Below are positions 1 through 9,443 of a stretch of 64,000 bases of DNA, piece after piece. Each line of letters opens with the position of its first letter. Positions within the stretch are counted from its first letter, which is position 1. The notes under the pieces were generated by a model. That model ran no database searches. It was given only the letters and a program-made list of their open reading frames with translations, and was not told the origin of the DNA. This DNA comes from Chitinophagales bacterium. GTDB lineage: Bacteria; Bacteroidota; Bacteroidia; Chitinophagales; UBA8649. Position numbers and translations under genes: made by a program. The DNA lies in assembly GCA_020635995.1 (NCBI GenBank), contig JACJYS010000001.1:744001-808000 (forward strand), written 5' to 3'.

Positions 1-2837
1 TTAATTTGAGTAGAATCACATGCAGTTACCAATTCATTTTGAACGACAGAATTGTAAATTGTTATATCCGTTTGAACAACCGAATCGCAACCGTTTAATG
101 TTGAGAGCGTATCATAGATCGTTTGAGAACTGTAAAACCATGTGCCACCAACTAAAGCAGAATCACATGCCTCTATCTGTAAAGCATTAGTCTGAATAGA
201 ATTGTTGATTACCAAATGAGTTTCTAATATTGAATCGCATCCGAAATTTGATTTGAGTATTGTGAAAATGGTGTCATCTGCATAAAAGACCTGCTGATTA
301 ATAATGGCACTATCGCAATACAAGGAAATTACAACGGACGTATCTGGATCTGGTATTACATCTATTAAAGTGTTAAAAACACTATTCGTTTTAATTGGGT
401 AGTTATAATCAAAAAAGATCAATGCGTCATTGTCTACTATTGTGCCATTATTTAGCCCAGATTTCGGATATATTTGATAATTCACATATCCTTTACTAAG
501 TATCGGAGAATTAGCACTGTTTGGTAATAAAATACTATCAAATCTAAAAATTATAATACTATCAGATACCAACTCTATTATCAAGTCTTCGTGACTTTTG
601 TCAACGAGTAAAAAACTTGCAATATCTAAGTCTGTATCTATGGTATCTACTATTCTTACATCTATGGCTTCTGCATTTCCGATATTTTGAAAATTGATAA
701 TATAGTTCAATGGATCATCTTTTATAACAAGATGATTATCGCATTCTCCATTAGGAATAACTTGTTTGTTGTTAGGGTCTAGGCTGTTCATCCATCCATA
801 ACAATTAATACTTGTATTGTTAAATGAGTTGTAGTCGCCAGCAAATGGAGCTGAAACTGCTTTGATACAACTAATGCTATTGGTATTAAAAGTGGAGTCC
901 ATTATCACAGTGATAACGGGAGTGATGCATCCAGAATCATAGTCTAAATTTGTGAAATTCCAAAAAAGTGAATCTCCAGCAATACTATCGGGAGTAATTG
1001 TAGAAGACTGATAGTTCATTAGCTCATCTAGAACCACTAAAAATTGTCCTGAAACTGGTGTGCAAGATGAATTACAAGAATTTGCAGTAATTTCATAACT
1101 TAAGCCAGGTCTAAAAGTAGTAGATGAGCTATAAATTGAAGAGATTAACTCAAAACTACCTATTACGGATGGTCCTTCTACGTACACAGAAGTACTCCTG
1201 CTGCATCCAACAGAATCAATTACCTCAAGATGATGAAATCCTTCAGTGAAAACGGTTAAAAATGAATCGTTAGGTGTTGAGGAATAATCCCAATAGTATT
1301 CAACAGGCCCTTTTGGATTGATAGTAGTGGCAACTATTTGTCCATCAGAAACACAATTTACCTCATTTATATCTTCAACAACCAAAGCCATAGATACGCA
1401 TGAGTCGGGGCTCAATTTTATGAAGTACTTATACCCAAGAGAATAAGCAGGAGTTTCACCTGGTCCAGGATCTAGGTCTGCACCTGCGGCAATTGTTCCA
1501 CATAGGAGGATGTTACCATCTTGGTTTAATCCTAGAACATATGCTTCGTCATTAGTTTGAATGCTACCAGATTTGAGAATTCTGGCCCATAAATAATTTC
1601 CAGCAGAATCTAAGGATACTACAAAAACATCACTGTAAGAAGAATTCCCAGAATTAAAAGCATTGATTCCAAGACCTGGATTTAAATCTAAAGATCCAAA
1701 GAAGGTTCCAGTAAAATATAAATTGTCATTTTCACCAATTGCCATCTGCACCATCTCATTTTCACCATACCCGCTAATATCATGCACCCAAACTAAATCT
1801 CCATTGTCATCCAAACGCATCACAAACATGTCAAAGGAGCCATTTGTATTTAGCAATGCAGTACCTGGATCTAAATCTGTATACCCTAAAAAATTTCCAC
1901 AAATAATGGTTCCATTGTTATCCGTAGATACAATCCCTGTGGGATATACTTTCCCTAGAGAATTGATTTCTTTGGCCCATAGAAAATCTCCAGCGGAGTT
2001 TAATTTAAGGATAAATGTTTCTGGATAATATATGGAACTATTACTATTGCCTGTCATGTTAAACGTATCTATTCCAGGGTCAAAATCTATTGTACTTTTA
2101 AATCTTCCAGTGGCATTAATGTCGCCATTGGAACTTATACTGATATTATCAATAATTGACACATCATTTGTTAAACTGCTTCTTAAAGACTTAATCCACA
2201 TAAATTCTCCTTGGGGGTTGAATTTGGCAATAAAGCCATCTACCCCTATTGCGGTATTTTGAATGTTTTGGTTAGTAGCATAAATCGTAGAAGTACTATA
2301 GAAACTTCCTGCAACAATAACATTTCCTATTTGATCTAAATCGATTTCATGGATTCTTGATTCTGTTATTAGAACCTCCCAAATTTCATTCCCATCTGAA
2401 TCTAATTTATTTAGATAAGATCTACCACCAATTTCGTTATTGTTATCACCTGTATGCGTACTTACATAGACATCATCATCTTGATTAACAGCAACCGAAG
2501 TAGAAGTATATTCTGAGAAGAAATTACTTGTTTGCAAATACTTATACCACACCAAGTTGCCATCTTCAGCTATTTTCATGATTAATGGACGCTTGTTTCC
2601 ACCTGGACCATAAAATGAAACAACATTACCTGAAACATAATTTTGATAGGTAACCATACCAGTAATGGAGGATTGACCAACATAAAAATTATCTCCATAC
2701 TGATTAGAGGCTACATCCTTTAACTCAACGATATTATGTTTTAACAAACTGCCCCATTCAAAAAATTGTCCCATACTAGTGAAAAAACATGTGAATTGAG
2801 ATATAATAAATAAAATAATAATTCGATAGATTTTCAT
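1..2837 (-). CDS. Large secreted beta-propeller-like protein with GCDS repeats, 3' end off the window
   Basis: This reading frame stays open from an ATG at 2837 to the window edge (about 945 codons visible), so the C-terminus is missing. It begins with a signal peptide ending near SMGQ. The first 450 residues hold repeats of the type G-x-F-x-x-x-x-D-x-D-P-G, resembling SBBP/beta-propeller repeats of Bacteroidota surface proteins. Around residues 680-815 there is a DUF11-like beta-sandwich (LNYIINFQNIGNAEAIDVRI region). The last visible 130 residues are repeats ending in CDS and GCDS. The related protein at 10754-12922 carries a T9SS sorting domain, so I expect one beyond the edge, but it is not seen. 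Likely exported to the cell surface; function unknown. No clear TAnnTTTG box was found upstream. Confidence 0.85.
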   Translation of the reverse strand, partial: MKIYRIIILFIISQFTCFFTSMGQFFEWGSLLKHNIVELKDVASNQYGDNFYVGQSSITGMVTYQNYVSGNVVSFYGPGGNKRPLIMKIAEDGNLVWYKYLQTSNFFSEYTSTSVAVNQDDDVYVSTHTGDNNNEIGGRSYLNKLDSDGNEIWEVLITESRIHEIDLDQIGNVIVAGSFYSTSTIYATNQNIQNTAIGVDGFIAKFNPQGEFMWIKSLRSSLTNDVSIIDNISISSNGDINATGRFKSTIDFDPGIDTFNMTGNSNSSIYYPETFILKLNSAGDFLWAKEINSLGKVYPTGIVSTDNNGTIICGNFLGYTDLDPGTALLNTNGSFDMFVMRLDDNGDLVWVHDISGYGENEMVQMAIGENDNLYFTGTFFGSLDLNPGLGINAFNSGNSSYSDVFVVSLDSAGNYLWARILKSGSIQTNDEAYVLGLNQDGNILLCGTIAAGADLDPGPGETPAYSLGYKYFIKLSPDSCVSMALVVEDINEVNCVSDGQIVATTINPKGPVEYYWDYSSTPNDSFLTVFTEGFHHLEVIDSVGCSRSTSVYVEGPSVIGSFELISSIYSSSTTFRPGLSYEITANSCNSSCTPVSGQFLVVLDELMNYQSSTITPDSIAGDSLFWNFTNLDYDSGCITPVITVIMDSTFNTNSISCIKAVSAPFAGDYNSFNNTSINCYGWMNSLDPNNKQVIPNGECDNHLVIKDDPLNYIINFQNIGNAEAIDVRIVDTIDTDLDIASFLLVDKSHEDLIIELVSDSIIIFRFDSILLPNSANSPILSKGYVNYQIYPKSGLNNGTIVDNDALIFFDYNYPIKTNSVFNTLIDVIPDPDTSVVISLYCDSAIINQQVFYADDTIFTILKSNFGCDSILETHLVINNSIQTNALQIEACDSALVGGTWFYSSQTIYDTLSTLNGCDSVVQTDITIYNSVVQNELVTACDSTQI

Positions 2838-3011
2838 ACTAAAATGTGGTTTATAAAATTACTAATAGTTTAATAGACTTTGAAGATATGAATAATTCCT
2901 AAGTTCAAGTAATAAGTGCAACAAAAAAATAGATAGTAAATTACATTTTTTTGCAATTTACTATCTGGTATAAAAGCGTTGCGCTAACAACATGAGTAAA
3001 TATTTTTCCCC

Positions 3012-3041
3012 GTTTAGAGCCTCTCATAGAGGACTCTAAAC
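3012..3041. repeat. Strong hairpin, 13-bp stem with one bulged A
   Basis: The arms GTTTAGAGCCTCT and AGAGG-A-CTCTAAAC pair around a CAT loop. It lies in the gap between the left-edge secreted protein and the YifB stub. It could be a terminator, though no strong U-tract follows, or part of the end of a decayed mobile element. Confidence 0.6.
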
Positions 3042-3055
3042 CAATTTACAAAATT

Positions 3056-3091
3056 GTTGCGTGAGACACGCACCATGGCGAAGTACGCAAC
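3056..3091. repeat. Inverted repeat GTTGCGT...ACGCAAC
   Basis: Seven-base arms at 3056-3062 and 3085-3091 enclose about 22 bases. The right arm runs into the start of recognisable YifB homology, so the repeat sits at the truncation point of that fragment. A similar GTTGCG string occurs at about 2979. Confidence 0.45.
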
Positions 3092-3385
3092 CGTGTAATT
3101 AAAGCTAGAGAAATACAATTGGAACGATACAAAGACAGTGAAATATTTAGCAATGCGCAAATAAGCTCTAAGCAATTACGAACGTTTTGTCAAATATCGG
3201 AGGCAAGCACTAAACTGCTTGACCGTGCCATGGAAAAACTAAACCTAAGTGCCCGTGCCTACGACCGCATCCTAAAAGTAAGCCGCACCATTGCAGATTT
3301 AGATGACAGCGAAACCATAAAACCCGAGCACGTAGCCGAAGCCATTCAGTATCGTTCATTAGACAGGGAAAACTGGGGTGCTTAA
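3065..3385 (+). pseudogene. C-terminal remnant of YifB/ComM-type Mg-chelatase-like AAA ATPase
   Basis: In-frame sequence from about 3077 to the stop at 3383-3385 matches the extreme C-terminus of YifB/ComM ATPases: an RNRVIKAREIQ segment, then the LSARAYDRILKVSRTIADL segment and the terminal AEAIQYRSLDRENW. That is the final roughly 100 residues of a protein usually near 500; the AAA core with its Walker motifs is absent. The frame is closed by TGA at 3062-3064. A TTG at 3119 could start an 88-residue peptide, but that would be only a helical lid fragment. It looks richer in G+C than its neighbours (many GCC, CGC and CGT codons), which hints at a different origin. Most likely a pseudogene left by deletion or a failed insertion. 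Confidence 0.8.
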
Positions 3386-3488
3386 TAGCTTACAAAGAAG
3401 AAAATGGCTAAACTAAAGCGTCTACTTGTCTAACATTCTATAACTCTATCCGTCTATTAGGGAGTTTGGATAGGGAGAATTGGGGAAG

Positions 3489-6400
3489 CTAAAACTCATT
3501 ACTAATCACCACTTTTTTATTGCCTATTAATATACCAGTTTTATCTTTAAAGACTATGCTGTAAATTCCATTTGTCCAATCAACAGTTGAGATATTATTC
3601 TTTCCTTCAACAATGTTGTCAGTATAAATTATTTGCCCTAAAGTGTTGGAAATTTCAATATTGAGTTTCTCATCATTTTCGCTTAGTGCTATAGTAAAAG
3701 AGTTGGATGCAGGGTTGGGATAAATTGCAAAGACAGTGTTTTTATATGCGTTTACATTATTTATTACCACAATATTTGAAAATGAGTATGCTCCGTCAAA
3801 ATCTACTTGTTTTAGGCGATAATAGTTATTGCCTTCAATAAAAGTTTTATCAAAATAAGTATAGTTTGTTGTTTCATTGCTATTGCCCTTCCCTTTTTGT
3901 TTTCCAATAGTATTAAAATCAATACCGTTATCGCTTCGTTCCAGTTCAAAGTAATCATTGTTTATTTCAATGGCGGTAGTCCACTTAAGTTCATTCATTT
4001 CTCCTTTGTTTTGCCCTTGCAATTCTTGCAAATATTCTACCGGCAAGGTGGTATTATTATTTGCTTTAGCGGCTGCAAAACCCGAAAATCCTTGTGAAAA
4101 AGTGCCTTGAACTTTATTGCCCAAATTAATATATGCTTGAATTAAGGGACTGGTGGCTTCAAAGTTTGTATTTCCATTGGCTAATGGGGTAGTAGGGGAA
4201 ATATTGGCAATAGCTCCCCCCGTTTTTGTTAAACTCAAATTAGTATAGCTTTCTCCCGTTTGCTGTTCCCAACCATCTACCTCTGCCTGTGCGTAGTATA
4301 AAGTTATATCATATTCTCCGGTAGGATTATTGTATGTGGGCGTAATTAACACCGTTTTTTCCGTGGCATAATAGCTTGCATCATTTATTAAATAAGGCAA
4401 TGCTCCCATTCCTTCTCTGTCAATTTGTATTTGTGTACACCCATAATTCCAACTGTTGTTGTTTTGTATGCTTGCTATAATATCTCCCGAGCTTTCATCA
4501 TAAAAATGTACCAAATCATTAGGACCTAAATAGGCAGTTTTAGTTTCATTCAAATTTGTGGCGATTTTAGCTTTATGAAATGCAGTTAATTTAAAATTGT
4601 CCATCATATACCAAAACCCTTCTTGCTCATTTTCTATACCAATTCTTATTTTGAAATCTGAATTATTAAAACCCATTAAAGAAAAAATAGCATGTTCTGG
4701 GTGAAAATTACTTCCTATATTCCCATCAGATTTTGTATGGCGTAAATAATTAATCCAAGTATTTCCATTCCATGCCTCTACTATTAAATCTCCGGCAGTT
4801 AGAGGAACATTCCTTAACCAATGATCAAATTCTAAATGCAATGAATCAAATTGACTTACATTAATTTCCGGTGTAATTAAGTAGGTAGAGCACAAGACCT
4901 GATTCCATGAATAGTAGTTTGAAATACACATATAATTTGTGCTATCTAAAGAATTGTTGAAATTGTGATTGTTCGGGTCATAAATCCAAGAGTTCCAAAA
5001 AGATGAACTCCACCAATAGGTGTTTGAATACATTGGATTAGATATTATTCTTTGCCAACCGGGCAAGGTATCTGCTTGCATAGTATCAAAATTTTCATCT
5101 AAAAGTATAGTAGCTATCCATTTATCTTGCGGATTAATGGGGTCGTTATCGTTTATTAATACAAGGCAGGTATTGGTTTGTTGTGAAGTGTCAAAATCAC
5201 TTACACCGTTAATGCTAAGTTTTAATTCTATATTTTCTTGCGTTTCGCTGGCATTATCATCAAAAATTCTTAACTGAAGATATTGCACACTGTTTTGCCC
5301 TGCTAAAAAGGTAATGCTTGGGTTTAGTATATCAAAATCTATTTGGTTTAATGCACTGCCCGTAGCATTTATAGTTGTATTTACATTGTTGGTAGGCACA
5401 TCACTTATATACAAAGGGATATTATAATCGGTATATTTTCTGCAATTTAGTGTGCCGTCTTTTCCCGTTTCGCTCACTTGAATATTGCTGTACTCAAAAC
5501 CCACTTCTTTGCTCAATGTGCCACCATCTACCAAAATATTATCTATGTAAAGTTGATTGCCGTTTTTATTGTAGTTTTCAAACTTAAAACTTACAAAGTT
5601 TCCTACAAAAGCATCTAAGTTTATTGTTAGTTTTTTCCAATCTGTGGCCGAAGGGATAAATTTTTGGTAGGTTTTTTCTGTTGTAGCCAAATTAGTATCG
5701 GAAATAGCAAGAATTGTGGTTGCAAAATTATTTCCGCAATCTGTTGAAATGTATATGGTAAAAGAATCGCAGTTTATATGTGGTTGATAGGCAATATCAA
5801 AACTTAAACGAGCATTTTCAACATTTCTTAAATCGTATGCTTTTGTAATAAAAGCATCTTTTTCTTCATAGCCCGTATAATCAAAATTATTAAAACACCA
5901 AGCCAGTGAATTGGCACCATTGTTTCCGGTTACGTTTTCTAATTCCCATTTTCTTCCATGGTCTAAATTTTCTAAATACCAATCGGCAGGAATGCCGTTA
6001 TTCATAGTTTCTAAATGTGGCACTTGGTAGGCTTGTGTTATTTTAACAGGCTTTTTTCGTGTATAAACTTTGCCGTTGTTTGTTCCTTTTAGGGTAATCC
6101 AATAAATGCCCGGCTGTGCAAAAGCATGCGTTATATTAGCCCCTGTATAGTCTGTAGTGCCGTCATTATTTACATCCCAACTTAAATTACTTAAACCAAT
6201 ATTTTGGCTTTGAAAATTATATACATAAGGACTATCGCACGATACCAAATTTTGGTAATTAAAATCTATATGAATAGTAGAACAAGTTAAATAATTTCTG
6301 CGGTTTAAATAATTCCATAGCATAAAATCGGATTGCTCTGCCGAAAAATGCGTAAGGCATTTATTGGGAGCATAGCTCATAAGATTATGAACATCGGGCG

Positions 6401-7175
6401 TATAAACTTGGTAGTGCATGTCTTTGTTAGTACGAATATATTGGCAGGCTGTATCTACACTAATACCATAGGTGCTGTGCATACCGGGGTCGGCAGGTGT
6501 ATCGCAAAAATAATCGGCCGTTTCACTACAATTAGAGCCATCTACATACTCTTCTGTATAAGTATTTCCTAAAACATCATATAATAAACCATGCGTGTGC
6601 AATAAACCAAAAAAATGACCCATTTCATGAGCAAAAACGGCAGAATCTACATTGTTTCTCAATATAATCCAATCGCCACCGCCCGGAGTAGGAGCTACAC
6701 CTGCCGCCATACTGCCATAGTGTATAATATAACGTGCAAAAAACAGATTTATGGTATTGGGTATTCCATGTGTGTTATATACTGAATCATACAATCCGTT
6801 GTGCATATTGTAAAATAATGTGCTATTTATATAGTTGTAATTTCCGCATACATAAAATTCAATACCTGCATCTTCAAAAACCTTGTTCATAAAGTTGATG
6901 CCTTGCGAAATAGTGGCTGTATCTATGTTTGATACGCCATTGTCATCTCTAATAATATGCACGTTTATAGCTATACTGTTTTTTGCCGTATTGCTGCTTT
7001 TGTGTCCATTGTTTTGAGCTAAATAAAGCTGCTTGTTTGCTTTATAATCTGTCAAATTTGCTTTGTATTCTTCTATATAATTATTGGAATACACAAAACC
7101 GCATGTTTCGTTTTGTGCACTAGTTTTGTAGCAAAAAAATATTAGGAAAAGTATTGAAATATATGATGACTTCAT
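3489..7175 (-). CDS. Secreted metzincin metalloprotease (M43/pappalysin-like) with T9SS sorting domain
   Basis: A 1228-residue exported protein. The signal peptide ends near CYKTSAQ. The zinc site HEMGHFFGLLH (residues 183-193) fits HExxHxxGxxH, and a Met-turn NLMSY follows at 264-268, so the catalytic domain is a metzincin close to the M43 pappalysin group. A PKD-like domain follows (about 302-382), then a MAM-like jelly roll, a Calx-beta-like segment near 590-640, a second jelly-roll region, and a C-terminal YPNPASNSF sorting domain ending IGNKKVVI. Family knowledge: the sorting domain is cleaved after passage through T9SS and the protease is secreted or surface-anchored. Substrate unknown. 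The ATG at 7175 directly precedes the signal peptide. Confidence 0.9.
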   Translation of the reverse strand: MKSSYISILFLIFFCYKTSAQNETCGFVYSNNYIEEYKANLTDYKANKQLYLAQNNGHKSSNTAKNSIAINVHIIRDDNGVSNIDTATISQGINFMNKVFEDAGIEFYVCGNYNYINSTLFYNMHNGLYDSVYNTHGIPNTINLFFARYIIHYGSMAAGVAPTPGGGDWIILRNNVDSAVFAHEMGHFFGLLHTHGLLYDVLGNTYTEEYVDGSNCSETADYFCDTPADPGMHSTYGISVDTACQYIRTNKDMHYQVYTPDVHNLMSYAPNKCLTHFSAEQSDFMLWNYLNRRNYLTCSTIHIDFNYQNLVSCDSPYVYNFQSQNIGLSNLSWDVNNDGTTDYTGANITHAFAQPGIYWITLKGTNNGKVYTRKKPVKITQAYQVPHLETMNNGIPADWYLENLDHGRKWELENVTGNNGANSLAWCFNNFDYTGYEEKDAFITKAYDLRNVENARLSFDIAYQPHINCDSFTIYISTDCGNNFATTILAISDTNLATTEKTYQKFIPSATDWKKLTINLDAFVGNFVSFKFENYNKNGNQLYIDNILVDGGTLSKEVGFEYSNIQVSETGKDGTLNCRKYTDYNIPLYISDVPTNNVNTTINATGSALNQIDFDILNPSITFLAGQNSVQYLQLRIFDDNASETQENIELKLSINGVSDFDTSQQTNTCLVLINDNDPINPQDKWIATILLDENFDTMQADTLPGWQRIISNPMYSNTYWWSSSFWNSWIYDPNNHNFNNSLDSTNYMCISNYYSWNQVLCSTYLITPEINVSQFDSLHLEFDHWLRNVPLTAGDLIVEAWNGNTWINYLRHTKSDGNIGSNFHPEHAIFSLMGFNNSDFKIRIGIENEQEGFWYMMDNFKLTAFHKAKIATNLNETKTAYLGPNDLVHFYDESSGDIIASIQNNNSWNYGCTQIQIDREGMGALPYLINDASYYATEKTVLITPTYNNPTGEYDITLYYAQAEVDGWEQQTGESYTNLSLTKTGGAIANISPTTPLANGNTNFEATSPLIQAYINLGNKVQGTFSQGFSGFAAAKANNNTTLPVEYLQELQGQNKGEMNELKWTTAIEINNDYFELERSDNGIDFNTIGKQKGKGNSNETTNYTYFDKTFIEGNNYYRLKQVDFDGAYSFSNIVVINNVNAYKNTVFAIYPNPASNSFTIALSENDEKLNIEISNTLGQIIYTDNIVEGKNNISTVDWTNGIYSIVFKDKTGILIGNKKVVISNEF

Positions 7176-7222
7176 TGTTAAAAAGTTTAATATTAATTAT
7201 ATAGAACAATCTCGTTGTAATC

Positions 7223-7576
7223 CTATGTGATTTTGCATAAGCGATAAAATGAAAACCCAATGCGGAACTTTACTATTTGACCATCTGTTGAAAAAGTCCA
7301 TTGATTTTTAATATTTTTGTTATCTAAACTATAATTAAAAACAGTTCTATTTCTTTTAACTTTCCAATCTCCAGTAATTTTTACTTTACTTTTTATATCC
7401 TCAAAAGTGAAAGTGAAATCCTCATTTACATTAAGAATTATACTGTTATTCATTGAGTTAAGTACACCATAAATACCTGAAATTTTTTCAGTTAAAATAG
7501 GGCTTTGCGTAGTTTGTGCTTGTATTTTTGCACAAAACAACATTAATACTAATAATACTAAAGAAATTTTTTTCAC
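7223..7576 (-). CDS. Small exported protein, lipocalin-like fold possible
   Basis: A 117-residue protein with a clear signal peptide (MKKISLVLLVLMLFCAKIQAQ, cut near residue 21). The mature part of about 95 residues is mostly predicted beta strand, with ITGDWKVKRNRTVFNY and a terminal FSFYRLCKI. This resembles the short lipocalin-like proteins of Bacteroidota, but I do not recognise the family firmly. It is the last gene of the operon starting at 10499, 7 nt after the 445-residue gene, so it probably works with the exported proteins upstream. Confidence 0.75.
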   Translation of the reverse strand: MKKISLVLLVLMLFCAKIQAQTTQSPILTEKISGIYGVLNSMNNSIILNVNEDFTFTFEDIKSKVKITGDWKVKRNRTVFNYSLDNKNIKNQWTFSTDGQIVKFRIGFSFYRLCKIT

Positions 7577-7583
7577 GACATGA

Positions 7584-8921
7584 TTATTTTATGCACCCAC
7601 AAAAAATAGAACCTTCTTCCGGTTCCCAACTGGTATATGTTTCTGAACTGTACCCATTTCCGGTATAATCTTGTACAAATTTGAAAACTACATATTTGCA
7701 ACCCTCATCACTTGAAACGGCAATAGCAGCTTTTATGCTTCTATTTAGAATTTTACCGGTATATTCATTCTTTTCAATAACCCAGTCAGAATTTCTAAAC
7801 ACCAATTGTTTCATGTCGCCATTCATACCATATAAATTAATCCAATCTTCTTGAGCTATCTTTAATAATTTTGCAGCCAATGTAGGGTCGTTTTTCTTAG
7901 AGGCAGGCATGCAAATATTATAATCATTGGGGTTAATAAAAGGCTTGTCTATTACTAAAGTAAATTCTCCCGAAGCTAATATTGTTTCTTCTGGTTCTTG
8001 ACTTGTTTGATGTCTGGGGTATAATTCAATTTTTATGGTGTGAGAACCTATGGTTAAATTTGATTCCTGATTGATTAAAGCATTAAAATATTCCAAACTA
8101 CCAATGTCTTTTAGTTTAAAATCAAGAGTGCCGCCAAGAGTAGTGAGCATTTTAATATCATCTTCTGATATAAGTGTAACACCATCAACTTGCTTAGATA
8201 AAATATTATCGCGTGCCAACTGACCATCTACATAGATTTTACAATAAAACATGCCATTTCTTTCTAAATAATTTGATTTGTATTTGCTAACCAAGGCATT
8301 GAAAACCGATTGGCTAAAAAATGCTCTAAAATGAATAGATTGATTTATGTTAAATGAGTTTTTAAGTGATGCCGATACCACATTTGATGCTGAAATTTTT
8401 TCATTAGAAAACACAATTTGTCCAATATGTTCTTTATGAAATGTAGAAGTTATTCCATTATCTTTTACTGGAATATGGTATTGTGCTTCTTCTGCTGCTT
8501 TTTTCTGTGCCTCTGCTTCGGCTTGGGCTTTTTCTTTTTCAACTTTGTTTTGTGCTGCCTGCTCTACTCCTTTTTTTGCCTCATCTTTATAGAAAGCAAG
8601 TTTTTCTTCAAAAAGCGAAACATCATATTTCGGATCTTTTGTCTTAATTGTGCTTATTTTCTTTTCTAAATCATTTACGTTATCATTAAAAGTGCCTACA
8701 AATCCTCCCGAATGCCAATAGGGTGATGCAACATCTTTGTCTAAGCGTTCAATGGTGTTTTTAGCTCCGTCAATATAGGTTTGTGCCGGACTGGAAGTGC
8801 TTTCCTCTGTTTTTGTTTCGGTTTTGTTCCCACCTAATTTAGGAATGGACGGTTTTTTAAATTGTGCCTGCAATGAAAACGATATTATTGTAATTATTGC
8901 AATTATGATTGTTTTTTTCAT
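7584..8921 (-). CDS. Exported protein with coiled coil, paralogous ends to the 9444-10499 product
   Basis: A 445-residue protein with signal peptide (ending SFSLQAQ). It has an N-terminal helical module containing STIKTKDPKYDVSLFEEKL, an Ala/Glu/Lys/Gln-rich coiled coil at about 115-145, a predicted beta-rich middle (about 150-330), and a C-terminal module with WVIEKNEYTGKILNRSIKAA and an aromatic-Gly stretch (YTGNGYS). The N- and C-terminal modules are clearly related to those of the 351-residue protein two genes upstream, while the middles differ. Family and function not recognised. It is the third gene of a four-gene operon; probable location periplasm or outer envelope. Confidence 0.85.
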   Translation of the reverse strand: MKKTIIIAIITIISFSLQAQFKKPSIPKLGGNKTETKTEESTSSPAQTYIDGAKNTIERLDKDVASPYWHSGGFVGTFNDNVNDLEKKISTIKTKDPKYDVSLFEEKLAFYKDEAKKGVEQAAQNKVEKEKAQAEAEAQKKAAEEAQYHIPVKDNGITSTFHKEHIGQIVFSNEKISASNVVSASLKNSFNINQSIHFRAFFSQSVFNALVSKYKSNYLERNGMFYCKIYVDGQLARDNILSKQVDGVTLISEDDIKMLTTLGGTLDFKLKDIGSLEYFNALINQESNLTIGSHTIKIELYPRHQTSQEPEETILASGEFTLVIDKPFINPNDYNICMPASKKNDPTLAAKLLKIAQEDWINLYGMNGDMKQLVFRNSDWVIEKNEYTGKILNRSIKAAIAVSSDEGCKYVVFKFVQDYTGNGYSSETYTSWEPEEGSIFCGCIK

Positions 8922-8959
8922 GACGGTTTTATTTTAATTGTATTTTTTTAAAAATTATT

Positions 8960-9436
8960 TTACTGTAATTGGTCAAGTAGCAAACCTTTTTCAGCCTCAT
9001 TGGGGAAATAAACAAAAGTTACCCAATCGCCTATTTTTTTGCTTTTATAATTTTCTCCGGCAACTTGAACACGCACCTTTTTGTATTCGCCATAAGCTAT
9101 TGGTTTTACACCTATTTTGTCAAACAAATCATCAACTACATCTTCTCCGCTTTTAATGTCTTTTTTTTCTTGCGTTTCTAATGGTTGCGTATTTAAGCTG
9201 TCTTGTTCAAAAAGAGCCAGTTCTAAAAAATGCGTGGTTCTTTTAAATTTTCTGCCTTTTGCATATTCTTTGTTGCTTACCTCAATTATATCTACTATTT
9301 GAGCTTGTGTTCTAATGCCGTTTTTTAACAAAGACACTTTGTATTGATGCTTTTGAATACCTACCACCACTAAAAATATTACAATCAATACGCCCAAAAC
9401 GGCAGCAATTCCAACTAATTTTTTAGGATTTACCAT
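8960..9436 (-). CDS. Single-pass inner membrane protein, DUF3592-like
   Basis: A 158-residue protein with one N-terminal transmembrane helix (about residues 7-28) and a soluble domain. The pattern GIRTQAQIVDIIEV followed later by KKIGDWVTFVYFPNEAEKG resembles DUF3592-type proteins, in which a small beta domain follows a membrane anchor. It is placed between the two paralogous exported proteins (7 nt after the 351-residue gene, 38 nt before the 445-residue gene), which suggests a membrane anchor or partner for them. Function unknown. Confidence 0.75.
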   Translation of the reverse strand: MVNPKKLVGIAAVLGVLIVIFLVVVGIQKHQYKVSLLKNGIRTQAQIVDIIEVSNKEYAKGRKFKRTTHFLELALFEQDSLNTQPLETQEKKDIKSGEDVVDDLFDKIGVKPIAYGEYKKVRVQVAGENYKSKKIGDWVTFVYFPNEAEKGLLLDQLQ

Positions 9437-9443
9437 AAGACTA

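Noticed and set aside
2976..3091. Integron attC-like site
   Set aside because: The 7-bp core sites RYYYAAC/GTTRRRY do not match, and there is no integrase nearby.
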